From assembly GCA_020698575.1 (NCBI GenBank), contig CM036252.1, positions 29,651,206 to 29,715,205 of the forward strand: DNA of 64,000 nucleotides, written 5' to 3'. This stretch comes from Bostrychus sinensis (lineage: Eukaryota > Chordata > Actinopteri > Gobiiformes > Eleotridae). The position numbers and the translations under genes were made by a program. The notes below the pieces were generated by a model, which saw only the letters and a list, made by a program, of their open reading frames with translations, made no database searches and was not told where the DNA came from. Position 1 is the first letter of the stretch. Each line of letters starts with the position of its first letter. Of the stretch, positions 1-11,204 are shown piece after piece.

Positions 1-108
1 TGTGTTGTTGATGCCTCTCGGCCAGGACTCCCTTGAAAAAGAGATCTTTGAATCTCAATGGGACTTTCCTGGTTAAAGATTGGTTAAATAAAAATAAAAT
101 AAAAAACT
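1..108 (+). mobile_element. LINE 3' tail (L2/CR1-like)
   Basis: Contains GGACTCCCTTGAAAAAGAGA, then AATCTCAATGGGACTTTCCTGG and a repeated GGTTAAATAAA tail. This is the 3' end I associate with abundant fish L2/CR1-type LINEs. The body lies beyond the left edge. Family name not verified. Confidence 0.55.
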
Positions 109-387
109 GACCTGTGTGTGTGAGAGAGAAACAGGAAGGCAGTTGGATGAAACAGGAAGGCAGCTGGACTATTCACTAAACCAGGAAGCTACATTAGTTT
201 ATGAGACAACTCATAGGGGTCATTTTTTGATCATTTTAAGTTTTAAATATCAAAAGTTTATTTGGTATAATTATTGAATTGCAGACTTTTAATGACAAGG
301 CACCATTTTGAGTGTTAAATATGGCTACCTGTTAGCAGCTAGGTGTTAGCACCAACATTTAGCTACTCATTAAAGTTTTGCACAAAA

Positions 388-804
388 CCATTAGCTGTTT
401 TTGGGTGTAGAGGTCTGTGTTCATCATGGGACAAGAAGCCTAGGATCAGGTTTCCAGGTGAGTTCAATTCAAAATGCATATGGCTCAAGGGGAGACCGGT
501 CTGTCAGGCTCCAGCATGGGATGGATAAACTGGTCCTATAGTGGCTCATGTGCACACGAGGTCACCCCAAACATGACAAGTCTTTCACGTTCGCGTTGCT
601 CGCATTGACAATTAGGTCTAATTCTTGTCCAATAATAGGACTTTCTTCAGCGTGAGAAAAATGTGAGGTGTGGTGTGTGTGTCTCACGGTGAATGCGTGA
701 GACTTGAGCCATATGCATTTTGAATTGAACTCACCTGGAAACCTGATCCCAGGCTTCTTGTCCCATGATGAACACAGAACTCTACACCCAAAAACAGCTA
801 ATGG
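388..804. repeat. Large inverted repeat with 102-bp arms
   Basis: The arm at 388-490 is the reverse complement of 703-804 with few mismatches (both contain GAGTTCAATTCAAAATGCAT or its complement). The spacer is about 212 bp. It could be a foldback element or a palindromic duplication; no flanking target duplication was found. Confidence 0.8.
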
Positions 805-1710
805 TTCAGCTAATAGTTCTGGTTAAATACAACACAACACTCTAGCTTTGTTAAACAAACACTGCATTTATTATTAACATTACATTATCACGACTCAGAC
901 TAGTGATGTTATATAGTGAATTGTTAAAATGTAAGGTTGGTACACTTGCACAGCGGGGACAATATAATGCACAGAAAGCTGGGACTAAACAGGAAACCTA
1001 CCGTAGTGTTATCTTATAGCTCCAGCCTCTCACCACCACACTCTATGTACATATATAAAAGGGAATATTCCAATTTCAGTAGCGCATGTAATTATTATTA
1101 TTATTCGGAGTATGAGTTTAATCTGATTATGGATCTTAACTGGAGTATGATGTGCTCATGTAAACACACTATACTGACTAATCCCGATTCAAAATGTCAG
1201 TCTCCCACCGTCTTCAGTATACTGATTTATCTGACTCGACTTGAACAGATGTGGGCTACACTCAAACACTTTTCTTGGACTTGACTCAAGCTCCTTCCCA
1301 GTTGCAAGCGTCCTTCCTCGGCTCCTCTGAAGCAAAGTGTCCAGCTAACGTCATTTTTGGAACACGCTTGGGAGCGTGCATGTTACGTCATCGCGTTGTG
1401 TCACGTGATCAAACAGATCTGCCCTAATTTTTTTTTTTTTTTGCCAACTTGGACTTGAACTCTGTGAACTGGTGACTCGACTACTTCACTGACACTGACA
1501 CACACACAGTAAACTCTAGTTTGACCACAGTGTAAGCCTCATTTTATTTTGAAAGTAGTAGTTATGCCTCTTTCTGTGTGGGTTACAATTAAAGTTAACA
1601 GCAGTAGTCTTTAGTCTGAACTTTCACCTCTAATGCATTGGTGTTTCTCTTTGGCTTTTAACCAAGTATGACTTATTGACTTTCATTGTTATTTTTTACT
1701 GTATTGTTTT
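805..1710. other. AT-rich intronic DNA, nothing recognised
   Basis: Contains a T tract near 1427-1442 and a short CA run near 1500. The open frame at 937-1284 has no protein resemblance and unremarkable composition. Confidence 0.5.
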
Positions 1711-1845
1711 CAGTGATGAACAGTAACTAGGTACTTTTACTCTTTCTCTTAGTAATGTTTTTGGAAGAAAAACTACCTTCTGAGTACATTTTGTAGAACA
1801 TACTTTTACATGATTTTATTTTTACCTGAGTTAAAAGTAGTTTTT

Positions 1846-1905
1846 GGCCTCTGTGGTGTAGTGGGTAGCACATCTGACTTACAATGAGAAGGTTCTGGGT
1901 TAGAA
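1846..1905 (+). mobile_element. SINE head, tRNA-related, V-SINE/DANA type
   Basis: GTGGTGTAGTGGGTAGCAC resembles a pol III A box and AAGGTTCTGGGTT a degenerate B box, as in V-SINE heads. It is cut short by the adjoining GAA array, which may have grown from it. Confidence 0.6.
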
Positions 1906-1951
1906 GAAGTAGAAGAAGTAGAAGAAGAAGAAGAAGAAGAAGAAGAAGAAG

Positions 1952-1983
<32 letters not shown>

Positions 1984-2431
1984 GAAGAAGAAGTAGAAGT
2001 AGAAGTAGAAGAAGAAGTAGAAGAAGAAGTAGAAGTAGAAGTAGAAGTAGAAGAAGAAGAAGAAGAAGTAGAAGTAGAAGAAGAAGAAGAAGAAGTAGAA
2101 GAAGAAGAAGAAGAAGTAGAAGAAGAAGAAGTAGAAGAAGAAGTAGAAGTAGAAGTAGAAGAAGAAGTAGAAGAAGAAGTAGAAGTAGAAGTAGAAGTAG
2201 AAGAAGAAGAAGAAGAAGTAGAAGTAGAAGAAGAAGAAGAAGAAGTAGAAGAAGAAGAAGAAGAAGTAGAAGAAGAAGTAGAAGTAGAAGTAGAAGTAGA
2301 AGAAGAAGTAGAAGAAGAAGTAGAAGTAGAAGTAGAAGAAGAAGTAGAAGAAGAAGTAGAAGTAGAAGTAGAAGAAGAAAAAGAAGAAGAAGTAGAAGAA
2401 GAAGAAGAAGAAGAAGGAAGAAGAAGAAGAA
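1903..2431 (+). repeat. GAA/GTA compound microsatellite with 150-bp higher-order repeat
   Basis: About 530 bp of GAA triplets with GTA interspersed. The pattern of GTA positions repeats: 1981-2130 and 2131-2278 are virtually identical at an exact 150-bp offset. The stretch is purine-rich on the plus strand and open in several frames by chance. Confidence 0.95.
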
Positions 2432-2735
2432 TTTTGCAAAAACATTTAAATGTACTTCTACTTGACTAATATTATTTTTGAAGTAACAGTACTTTTGAGT
2501 ACTTTGTCCACCACTGCTTGTTTTATTGTCTTGTGAGCTTCTAGTAGTACTTACCTTTTTATTTATATTATTGTTAATATTTCTAATGTGTGCAGCACTT
2601 TGGCCAACCTTGTTATTTTAAAGTGCTTGACAAATGAAATGGATTGGATGACAGTTATAAACCAAATTTAAATGTATGACTGTAGCATAGAATTTCTGCT
2701 GTCCAACATATCACAACACTGAAGTTATTGTTATA

Positions 2736-3245
2736 TTAAGGGAACCTATTATGCTAAATTTACTTTTCTGAGCTTTTAACCATGTTATGTTTCCACCTCA
2801 AAAACATGCATGGAGTAGTATTTTGTTTCATTCACGCTTGTTTGAGCAATCCTGTATGCTGAGGTGCTGCCCTTCTCAAGAGCTGAAAACGCTCGGTCTC
2901 ACTGCTCCACATAGACACGTGAAACCATAAAGTGCTTCTGTGTGTTTCTAAAGCCCACACACCGTCAGCCGAGTCATTCTGATCATTTCAGCGCTTAAAC
3001 TGCCGTCACTACACAGCTAATTTGTCTATCTGTTAGCGTCATGTTGCTAATAGCGTGCTAAAAAGCCATTGTATGCTGTTTCCAGTCCCCATCGTTGCCA
3101 GCAGGCGGCGACAGACACCTAATCCAAGTGCAAAATCAAAGTAACAGTTCTCCAAAAGACGACGTTTTCCACACATAAACATTATTTTAAGTTATAAAAC
3201 ATGAAATGCTACTGCAAAGGTGCAAAACTATTTCAAAAGACTGCT
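2736..3245 (-). mobile_element. TTAA-type dispersed element, minus copy, truncated
   Basis: Reverse-complement match to 21493-22039. It starts TTAAGGGAACCTATTATGC, carries TTTTAACCATGTTATGTTTC, GTTGCCAGCAGG and AAGTAACAGTTCTCCAAAAG, and is lost after CTATTTCAAAAG. TTAA at the preserved end is consistent with a piggyBac-like target. Confidence 0.75.
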
Positions 3246-4030
3246 AAATATTGAACGCCTTGCTAATGTTCTCTATCTAAGCACTGACATTACACACAGT
3301 CAGTTGGTTGATTTGGGTAGCTAAAGCTAATGTTGTTTACTGACACTAAATAGCTGTAATAGAAGTGGGGCTGTGTCCTAGGACGACTTCTGGATGTCCT
3401 ACTCTGTCAGTTAGCCTCACTTAGAGTCTGGCTAAGTGGAGAGCACAAGCCGCAACTTTTTTTTTTTTATTTAGTTCTTTAATTACAGCGTCCACACGAG
3501 ATGACTGTGCATAAACGCTGCTCTGGGAAGAACAGACAGAGTTCTATAACACAGATAAGCCCTTAGTTAAACCGGGTGCATGTGAACTTCAGCTTGTTTT
3601 ATGTTTTGTGAATTGTGAAAGATATCTGGGGACATGATTGCGTGTGGGTTTGAGAAATTGAAAGGAAAATCTGTGTGAGATTATGAGAGATATTAGAGAC
3701 CAAACCACAGTATGTTGAAGCACAGGGAATGTCTTTAAAAGCTAAATGTGTCTGAAGTTCTTTCTTTCGGTCTTTTGGCCACTAACCAGATATAAATGTA
3801 GCTAATGGAAAATGGCTATATCACTATGCAAGTGACAGGATCCTCACTCTTTAGCCTGGTTTCCACTGGGCCAGTATGGCATGGTTCAGGTCAGTTTACA
3901 TTACTAAAAGTGACCTAAGAAAAAACTGTACTTAGCTTTACACTATCGCAAATGTATCATTATGGCAATATCTGGAATTGCAGTATCAATTTCTACAAAC
4001 TAAATATGTTCCAATAATGTCGGTAGAGAC
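3246..4030. other. Intronic DNA with a small satellite-related fragment
   Basis: CTTGCTAATGTTCTCTATCT followed by AAGCACTGACATTA (3260-3295) matches the tandem unit at 17711-18295. Otherwise AT-rich with a T tract at 3459-3469. Confidence 0.4.
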
Positions 4031-4033
4031 TCT

Positions 4034-4172
4034 TGCCCACTAACTGTTGTTGTGTCCTTGGGCAAGACACTTCACCCACCTTGCCTGTATTAATGTGTGT
4101 GGTGGTAGAAGTAGTGAATGAAAAATTGAGTGTCCAGAAAAGCGTTGTTTAAGACTAATGCATTATTATTAT
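4034..4172 (+). mobile_element. SINE fragment (tail ending GACTAATGCATTATTATT)
   Basis: Contains TGTTGTGTCCTTGGGCAAGACACTTCACCCACCTTGCCTG in pieces, then GAGTGTCCAGAAAAGCG and the GACTAATGCATTATTATT tail of a common percomorph tRNA-derived SINE. The tRNA-like head is missing. Confidence 0.75.
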
Positions 4173-5400
4173 AGTCAAATTTTATTATGCCCAGATGAAA
4201 AATAATATTAAATTCCGATCTGACCATCCCCCTTAAACATAGTACAATGGGACAATCCTCTTTCTCATTTACTGCAGCAAAAAAGTGGAACTCAATACCG
4301 GTTGAGCTTAAAACATGTCCCAACTACCACACTTTCTCCCACGGGTTAAAGCAATGGCTATTGAGCAAACAGACATGTCAACATTAATGTCAACATTAAC
4401 ATCTATTAAATAAGGATGTGGCTGGATTTTGGGATTATATTGTTAGATTCCTGAGGAATTGTATAGTTTCATTATTCAATCAACAGTAAACGTTGGTGGA
4501 GTGGTGTTTGTGGTCTTAAGTGGGGACAAATATTTATGATAATGGTAATTTAATTCTTTGCTGATACAGTGTTTATTGTATATAGTTTTTATCTGCGAAT
4601 GATGTTAATGAAATAATACATGAAATTTTATAGCAGGGTTTGATTGATGATGGATTTTTTTTTTTTTTTTTACGGGAAATAATGATAACAAATTACTATT
4701 TATGTAGTTTTAATAAGATTCAATACGGATGAGTTTATCTTTGTGTACATTTTATTGTTATTTATGTGTATTGATGAAATGATAATTGCATATGTTTAAG
4801 GACTACAGATGGAAATTAGCCATGTGGCTATAATCTGGTGCAGACATTTTTGCCTTCGCATTATGTTTAACTGTACATTGTCCTTCAAATAAATGAATAA
4901 ATGAAATGATTATATTTTGATCCAATTTCCCTAAAAATGTGTCCTGGTTAAGTTTATAGTTTTATTAAGTTTTCATTTAGCCTTAGTTTTCAACTCTGGA
5001 GCCTTGTCATCATAAATTCAATTTGAAATTTGATAAAACTTTTCTGTCTATGGTTAAAAAATGAAGCCTTAACCTTATCGAGCATATCCAAATATCACCA
5101 ATCATATCATTACTGCAATATTAAACTTTTCTAATATCATTTCACTTTGACAACCTCTAAAAATATTATGTGGCTAAAAGAGAATGTTTTTAATAAGTAC
5201 TCTACTGGTGCCATAACAAAACAGGTGAAGAGACCAGCAGAGGGCAGCTCTGTTGGGCGCTTTTGAATATGATCCGTGGAAAAAAAGCACTTTCAAGTCC
5301 TTAATCTTTTGCCATTTTACTACAAAATGAAAAGTGTCTGTGAGCAAGTGGAATCAGAGCTGTACACCACACCTTTTTTTTTTTTTTTTTTTTTTGATAA
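4173..5400. other. AT-rich intronic DNA, nothing recognised
   Basis: T tracts at 4655-4671 and 5376-5395. Short ORFs only. GAGACCAGCAGAGGGCAG at 5229 is a fragment of the mutagenic-looking exon-free repeat background and not assigned. Confidence 0.4.
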
Positions 5401-5418
5401 ATGAATGATTACTTTAAC

Positions 5419-5523
5419 AGGCATGAATAAAACAAAACACAACTCTGGGTATGTTGTTGATGAGGAAACAACATTACAACATGAAAGTTAAAAAAGTTGA
5501 TTTTGCATATAGCCTCTTTAAAA
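5419..5523 (+). mobile_element. TTAA-type element, 3' fragment
   Basis: Matches the right end of the 21493-22039 element: GCATGAATAAAACAAAACAC, GGGTATGTTGTTGATGAGGA, then GTTGATTTTGCATA and CTCTTTAA. Confidence 0.55.
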
Positions 5524-5589
5524 TCCAACTTTGGGTCCTAACCTACCATTTGGGAACCACTTAGTAGCAAGTTTCTAAAAAAAACTGGC

Positions 5590-6170
5590 TCCAGGGCCAC
5601 TGCTAGCCATTTGGGTGCCCTAAGCAGAATTACTGCTTGTATTTTTTTTTCTTTTTAAATACTAAATTGTGTTTTTAAGGTTCGATAAGTAATAGAAATT
5701 TGGATGAAGTGCTTGAAAATACTTGAAATTGTTACCTAAAGCTTCAGAGTACCAGCACTTCTGATATTTCAGCTTTAGGGTACCAACACTTATTGTAGTG
5801 ATTGGTCATTGAACATTTCACTGACTGTGGGAGACACCAAGGGACACTGGTTAAAGGCATGTAGGGCATTCAAATGTAAATATAGAAATACTGGAAAAAA
5901 GGACCTGAAAGAATAACTTGAAAGGGCTTGAATTTGATCTTTAAAAACTTGTCAAAACTTTTAAAAAATTCTGGCTACTATATTAATTTAAATATTAATA
6001 AGTAGACTGTAAGCACATTATTTTGGCATCAAATTTGGGTAAAAACTGCTACATTTTATAAACCAGAAGCCTAATGCATAAATTTGAAATATTGCATGTG
6101 CTTCATAACTTTGGGGCCCATTCTGAAAACCTGCCCTGGGGCCCCACATTGCCAAGTTACGGCACTGTTG
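5590..6170. mobile_element. Degenerate dispersed element with GGGGCCC motifs
   Basis: Starts CCAGGGCCACTGCTAGCC and ends near TTACGGCACTGTTG. The right part, TTTGGGGCCCATTCTGAAAA, CCTG and CTGGGGCCCC, is also found at 41887-41925. A fish repeat whose exact class I cannot assign. Confidence 0.4.
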
Positions 6171-7080
6171 ACAAGCCTATTACTAACTATCTTTTCAAGA
6201 AATGTGTCTGTTCAAGATAGAAATATTTTTACCATTATGATTTTATGATAATGATTTTTTTAATTTAAAAAATAAAATGCACTTTAACCTCTCAGATGTG
6301 ACGATAACTGGCTCAGCTCATATCTGTCTCTTCTGTCTCAAATTCACAGGTTTAAAATGAAACTAGAATATGAGAACAAACAAAGTCAGTGCTAACTTTA
6401 CAACATTTCGAAATCATTGTGGAGGGAAAAAGGAGTTGATGTTTTCCAAAATTCAAATGTGAAGTTCTTGACTGTATACATCTGGTTTCCTCTGTGTCAG
6501 AAGTGGAGCTGCAGCGTGTGGTGGGGCTGTCCTGTGCTCTCCTCTGTCTGAGCTCACACAATGGGACAGTGTGCATGAACAAGGCCCACAACAAAACACC
6601 CACACGCACGCAGAGGTCTTTGAACACATCACATGCTGCGGTCACTCCAGCATCTATCACTCCATCCCTTTATCTCCACAGAGCTCCTTATACTGTTCTA
6701 TTGTGGTGTACTTCACAGACAGCATACTTTTTTGATTTAGACCTTACATATTGGGCCCCATTTAGACCTTTCTTTTTTTTTTCAGTTTGTCCAGCTATCA
6801 GGACAGATGTGGCTAGGTTTGCTGACCTCTACTGCACACCTTGTAAATCACAGTTTGACCTGAAGCATTGCAGCACCTGAAACAACATCTTGCTGCCCTG
6901 TTTCAGCTATAAAAAAAAAAAAAAAAGAGTGTCCAGTTTCTGCTTCAAGCAATAGAACAGAAAACTCAACTCTAGCTTCAATTGCATTCAAAGTGGAAAG
7001 CTTTATGTTTATCACTTTTTGAACAGTTTTGTACGTAAACAGTGTCAGTTTAAATCCCACTCTCTCCAGTTCATGCTGTC
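6171..7080. other. Intronic DNA, nothing recognised
   Basis: Includes a moderately GC-rich stretch at 6500-6680 open on both strands. It lacks splice-bounded coding features and resembles no protein I know. A15 tract near 6911. Confidence 0.35.
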
Positions 7081-7084
7081 CTTG

Positions 7085-7332
7085 AGCCAGGCACTCCTGA
7101 TTTAGATATGGTTCTGCTTAGGTCCTAGTTAAGTCCTGGTTTAGACCTAGTTTAGGTACAGTTTAGTCCTCTTTTAGTGATGCATTTTCTCTGTGTTAGT
7201 CCCTATTTTACGCCATAGTTAAAACATGAGTTAGGTCTGTTTTAGATTGAGTTTAGTTTGGTAAACTAGTACATGGAGAACTAAATATTTTCTGAGGTGA
7301 TGCTTGTTGTGTAAAGGTTCAGAACCACTGTG
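7085..7332 (-). repeat. CTAAACCAGGA minisatellite plus hAT-type terminus
   Basis: Repeats of CCTGGTTTAGACCTAGTTTAG type at 7115-7190, the reverse complement of the 34920 and 54226 loci, followed by GGTTCAGAACCACTG at 7318-7332. That end resembles CAGTGGTTCTCAAAC termini of fish hAT elements, as at the related loci. Confidence 0.6.
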
Positions 7333-7383
7333 TTTATGTGGTCATTTGTTTGGTGGTGGTCAGAGAAACAGGAGGCGCAGGAA

Positions 7384-7450
7384 TTGTAAAGTGACTTTGA
7401 GTGTCTAAAAAAGTGCTATAAAAGACTAATGCATTATTATTATTATTAGT
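7384..7450 (+). mobile_element. SINE 3' fragment
   Basis: GTAAAGTGACTTTGAGTGTC, AAAAAAGTGCTATAAAAG and ACTAATGCATTATTATTATT form the tail of the same SINE family as at 4034. Confidence 0.75.
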
Positions 7451-7893
7451 CATATTGCACTTTTTTTTTTCAGAAAACAAAGCTAGCGTTTACTAGCAAC
7501 AGCTGTTTCCAGTTTGAGATTACATTGGTGCTGTACAACAATTTATTTCTTTATTAAATTGCAAGCAAACAGTCTCATATTTATATCTCATATATTACAG
7601 CAGCACAGTGTAACCTTTCTCTTTTTTTGTGCTTTACAACTAAATATAATGGGTCTTTGGAAAAAAAAAAGCCAAAAACAGCTCCCACTATATTTCCGTG
7701 TGAAGCACTATCGTAAAAACACAAGTTCGGTTGACTCCTATATGACTCTGAACTTGGCTTTACTCCCATTTTCCTCTTTGTGTATCCATACAAAGCTTAA
7801 TCTGACATTTGGCTGCTTTGCGCTGATGAAAATCAAGAAATAAAGCTATCGCTAGTTTGTTTTTTTTTGGCTAACTGCAATGTGCTGCTATCT

Positions 7894-8140
7894 AGAGGTC
7901 GACTGATATATCCAGACAATATTTACATTTTTACAATAATGTTACACAGCAGCATTACATGCGCAACCTTTGAAAGAAAGAATTCAAGCCTTACTGTCAG
8001 TCCAAGTCATTAATATCAACATGTGAATGTGCATTATACACAAAACACTTGACTTTACAGCAGCTTTAAAGTGATTAATGTTCTCATTTGTTTCTGTTTA
8101 AAAAGCATTATTAAAACAAAAGGCTATATATATATACATT
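7894..8140. mobile_element. hAT-like element fragment, TAGAGGTCGACTGATAT end
   Basis: Starts TAGAGGTCGACTGATATATC and shares AAGCATTATTAAAACAAAAG and GCTATAT with the complete copy at 36680-37012. The right terminus is not recognisable. Confidence 0.55.
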
Positions 8141-8460
8141 AGTTTTAAAATAAAATTAAGGTAATTGGCCCTAGATATTGCATAACTTTTGTTGCATTTG
8201 TGTGACGTCAGTGTTAGTGTAGCACATGTCGCTCCTGGACAAAGAGCAGTAGTAGTACAGGGGCCAAACCATCCCATAATGACCAGTTTAGTTCAACAAA
8301 ATGTCTTTACTTATTACTCACTTGCTCTCCATAGTCTGTCTACAGCAGTAATGTCAAACATAAATGAAATAGCCCCTACTTGTTTAATATCAGACATGTT
8401 TACTGTAAATGTTCTGTCTGTCTCATGCCAGGCCCATGTTTTGTACGAAGTGTTCCTCAC

Positions 8461-8641
8461 CTCCAGACGTCACTGCCCTTGGAGAACGTGGATGACTTGA
8501 TGACCTCAGGAGCCATCCAGGCGTACGTCCCGGCCGTGCTCATCTTGGTCGTCTTGTGCCATTCACGGGCCAGGCCAAAGTCGGTAATTTTCAGTGTCAC
8601 ACCTTCCATACATTCATTCTCTATGGGCTGGGCCAGCAGGA
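8461..8641 (-). CDS. map3k11: MAP3K11 (MLK3) exon 2: DFG and activation loop
   Basis: Second coding exon, 181 nt. A pyrimidine tract and TAG acceptor precede it. Its first two bases complete Ile250 begun in exon 1, giving SNN-ILLAQPIE, the expected MLK continuation. It carries DFG (270-272), FGLAREWHKTTKMS in the activation loop, GTYAWMAPE (287-295) and ends at SDVW (306-309). Thr280, Thr281 and Ser284 align with the MLK3 activation-loop autophosphorylation residues Thr277, Thr278 and Ser281. The donor is AG|GTGAGG, and the two leftover bases AG would start Ser310. The exon is intact, with no frameshift or stop. The kinase C-lobe, leucine zippers, CRIB motif and proline-rich tail must lie beyond the left edge. 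Confidence 0.95.
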
Positions 8642-9116
8642 CTACAGAGAGAGAGAGAAAAAAAATTATAATTATTGAGATAAACATGCTGCCATATCAT
8701 GCTACAGGTAATTGCATCATAATTTTGTTTGTTAGTCTTGAGCACACATCAACACTTCCTCCTTCCTCTTGTTATTTTCGAGTATTAAAGTCCAAACATT
8801 TCTACATTCTGTATCTTGTGACACACTTCACACACATCAATTCTGCAACAGACAGTTATGAAAAGTCATACTTCCCGTTGCTGCTGTTTCACAATAAAAC
8901 CCACCTTTATTTATCATGAGGAGGTGACCACAAATGAGTAAACACAGAGTTAAAATGATGCTCATGTGACTGCTTACATAAATATGCATTAGTGAATTAT
9001 GGGAATGTTCTTTCACTAAATCAGCCTAGTAAATTACTGGTGGGAATCACATGGTTCTCCACAAAACAGGTCCATGGTAACAATAATATCCCAATACAGC
9101 AATTCTGACCACTTAT
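8642..9116. other. Start of intron 1 sequence near exon 2, nothing recognised
   Basis: The polypyrimidine tract of the exon 2 acceptor lies at 8644-8665 (minus strand). Beyond it is AT-rich unique-looking DNA. Confidence 0.5.
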
Positions 9117-9214
9117 ACAGTTGTGGCCAAAATTATTAGAACACTTGGCATATGGCTTATTCTCCAAAGATTTATTTTTTTCAAGAGGACAATGACCCTG
9201 AACATTCTTCTAAC
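9117..9214 (+). mobile_element. Tc1-like transposon remnant
   Basis: CAGTTGTGGCCAAAATTATT is a typical fish Tc1 terminus. AGAGGACAATGACCCTGAACA (9184-9204) corresponds to the transposase region encoding DNDP. Nearly the whole element between them is deleted. Confidence 0.65.
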
Positions 9215-9217
9215 TAT

Positions 9218-9705
9218 TGGGCTGCAACAACTAATCGGATTAATTGATTATAATCGATAATTGAAATAATCTTCAACTAATTTAATAATAATTTAATCCT
9301 TAACTGTGGTATTAATAGACTCTGAAACATGCCATGTTCTGAGAGAGGAGGGTTTGTTACCAAAACAGAGCAGCAAAGCACCAAAAACTATGTACATTTA
9401 ATGTTTTTAATTGAAAATATCTTTGTGTGTACTGTATATATGCTCTGTTCAAATGTCCTCAATCTGCAAACTTGTAGCTTTGTCTGGTTTAAATTTTGTA
9501 AAAAATTAAGTGATTTTTGGTAGAATTATCAAATTTTACTATAAAACACCTCGAGTTTTAATGACTTTACTCATGCTTCACTATCCAATTATTAATCGGA
9601 TAGTGAAGCATGAGTAAAGTGGTTTGATTAACATGGTTCAATTAAACGAAACAATAATTGACAGATTAATCGATTATCAAAATAATTGTTAGTTGCAGCC
9701 CTAGA
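9218..9705. mobile_element. hAT-like MITE, GGGCTGCAAC termini, with inner palindrome
   Basis: Bounded by GGGCTGCAACAACTAAT and its counterpart ATTGTTAGTTGCAGCCC (inverted). The inside holds a near-perfect palindrome, CTCATGCTTCACTATCC at 9571-9587 against GGATAGTGAAGCATGAG at 9598-9614. No matching 8-bp flank was seen. Related half-copies lie at 38278, 40105 and 45864. Confidence 0.65.
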
Positions 9706-11200
9706 CTGGATCCCATAGTCCAAGGCCTCAAATATAAAGCTTGCATAAGGCTAAAACAAAAGCTGAAACCTGCATATAAAGTGAATGTAAACTTTACATT
9801 TACATTTACATTATATCCCCAAAAAACAAAGGATTACATAAAGATGTGAGCATTTATTCATGAACAGTGTTTAAAAATCAGAGACTGCTGTTGATTTTTA
9901 CTAACTTTTTTGTGTTAGTGTCATTAGGGGTTTTTTAAGCAGCAGACTTTTTAGCTCTGCTTAAAAAGTCTGGTTGGAGCCTTGTAATTGGAAAGCAGGA
10001 ATAACGGCTGCTTTTAAGAAATAATCACTAGACATAAGTCTAACCAACTCCTACAAACAGAGCTGGTTTTCACAAAGCTTTGTGTATCAAACACATCTCA
10101 ATAGTCATTCATATACTGTCATTACACACGACATACAAGTACACACCGAGGCGTTCACTGCCCCCCACCCAGACTTCTACTGCCCTGTCCTCTGACACAC
10201 ACACATGTAGAGAAAATATGAGGCTTAAGGACTGGCAAAACATGAATTTTGTAAGTTAACTCTTTGCATTGCACAGTGATTTCAATGTCCAATATTGTCT
10301 TATAGCTTTTAATTAGTCTCACTTTTGGACACACTGACTGTGAAGTGCATGAATGATGCTCATACCACCTGTTTATGTTCTTATTAGTCTCACTTTTTGT
10401 TGCTTCTCTTTGAGACATGTTGCTGCAATGAAATTAAAATGAGCTATTAGCCTATTTTTCAATTAATTAGATCAGTTAATACAATCAAATATCTCTCTTT
10501 CAACAGCTGATGTAAGTTATATTCTACTGCTCAACATTTCAGAAAGTGACTTTGTGCGACAGCTGTGTGAAGCTTCTGTCATTTGTTATTAGCGCTATAA
10601 TGTAGGACATGGAAAACTTTTCAATGGACAATTCATTTCACAAAGACATCACTGCAACATATTAAACTACACCAAAGAAAATGCACTGTATACAACTCTA
10701 TATTAAGTTAATATTTAGGTAAAATATTAAGGCATGTTTCTCCCCACACCGTCCTGTCTTCTATCATCTCTGTTTTTGTTTTATTCTCAGAACGATGTCG
10801 TACGTTGTGAGGCTGCCGTCTGGTAAGAACTGTGACATTTTCAGTTTGAGAACACATCGCTGGAACATCCCTTCTATCGTTTATTCTAACTCAATTCTAA
10901 CAGCAACACAAAAATCTGAGCTGAGAAAATCCAGTGGAGCTATATTCTTCACATCTTCAACCATAACAGCTTATCCACCAATACAGTTCTCACATAATAA
11001 GGAGGATATAGAAGTAGGATATAGAAGTAGTAGCATATACAGCATAGACTGACTGTATTTTTGAGAATAGTGTAGCAATATATGCAAGGTTTAAAACTTA
11101 TTTTCATAGTGAAGTTCAGCAGCATTTTAATATCACTGTACGTTCAATTTCAACTTATTTGGTCAAGAGAAAATGTACATGCATCCTGCTTTCTATTCTA
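9706..11200. other. Intronic DNA, nothing recognised
   Basis: Contains TTACATTTACATTTACATT near 9790 and a short inverted pair of AAAAAGTCT type near 9945-9972. The 85-codon frame at 10795-11052 has no protein resemblance. Confidence 0.45.
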
Positions 11201-11204
11201 ATAA

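Larger units (their letters stand above)
1711..2516. mobile_element. hAT-like element hosting a SINE head and GAA array
   Basis: Ends are CAGTGATGAACAGTAACTA on the left and, as reverse complement of the right, CAGTGGTGGACAAAGTACTC, typical of a common fish non-autonomous hAT family. Flanks are ATTGTTTT (1703-1710) and CTTGTTTT (2517-2524), a 7/8 match as expected of an aged 8-bp duplication. The interior is interrupted by a tRNA-like segment and a long purine array. No transposase. Confidence 0.75.
1..8460 (-). other. map3k11: map3k11 intron 2, partial
   Basis: Sequence following the exon 2 donor on the minus strand. The next MLK3 segment (a SFGVLLWELLTGE-like start) was looked for in this stretch by eye and not found, so the intron is at least 8.46 kb and continues past the left edge. 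Contents are repeats plus AT-rich DNA without recognisable genes. Confidence 0.7.

Noticed and set aside
1884..2465. 193-codon Arg/Ser-rich frame resembling an RS-domain protein
   Set aside because: It is a direct reading of the GAA/GTA microsatellite. The opposite strand is open too (Phe/Tyr runs), and there is no non-repetitive coding part.
6494..6880. Possible exon on either strand, GC-richer
   Set aside because: No acceptor/donor pair bounding a conserved peptide, and it does not match the expected next MLK3 segment.
9117..9214. Possible intact Tc1 transposase gene
   Set aside because: Only a terminus and a DNDP-coding scrap remain within 98 bp.
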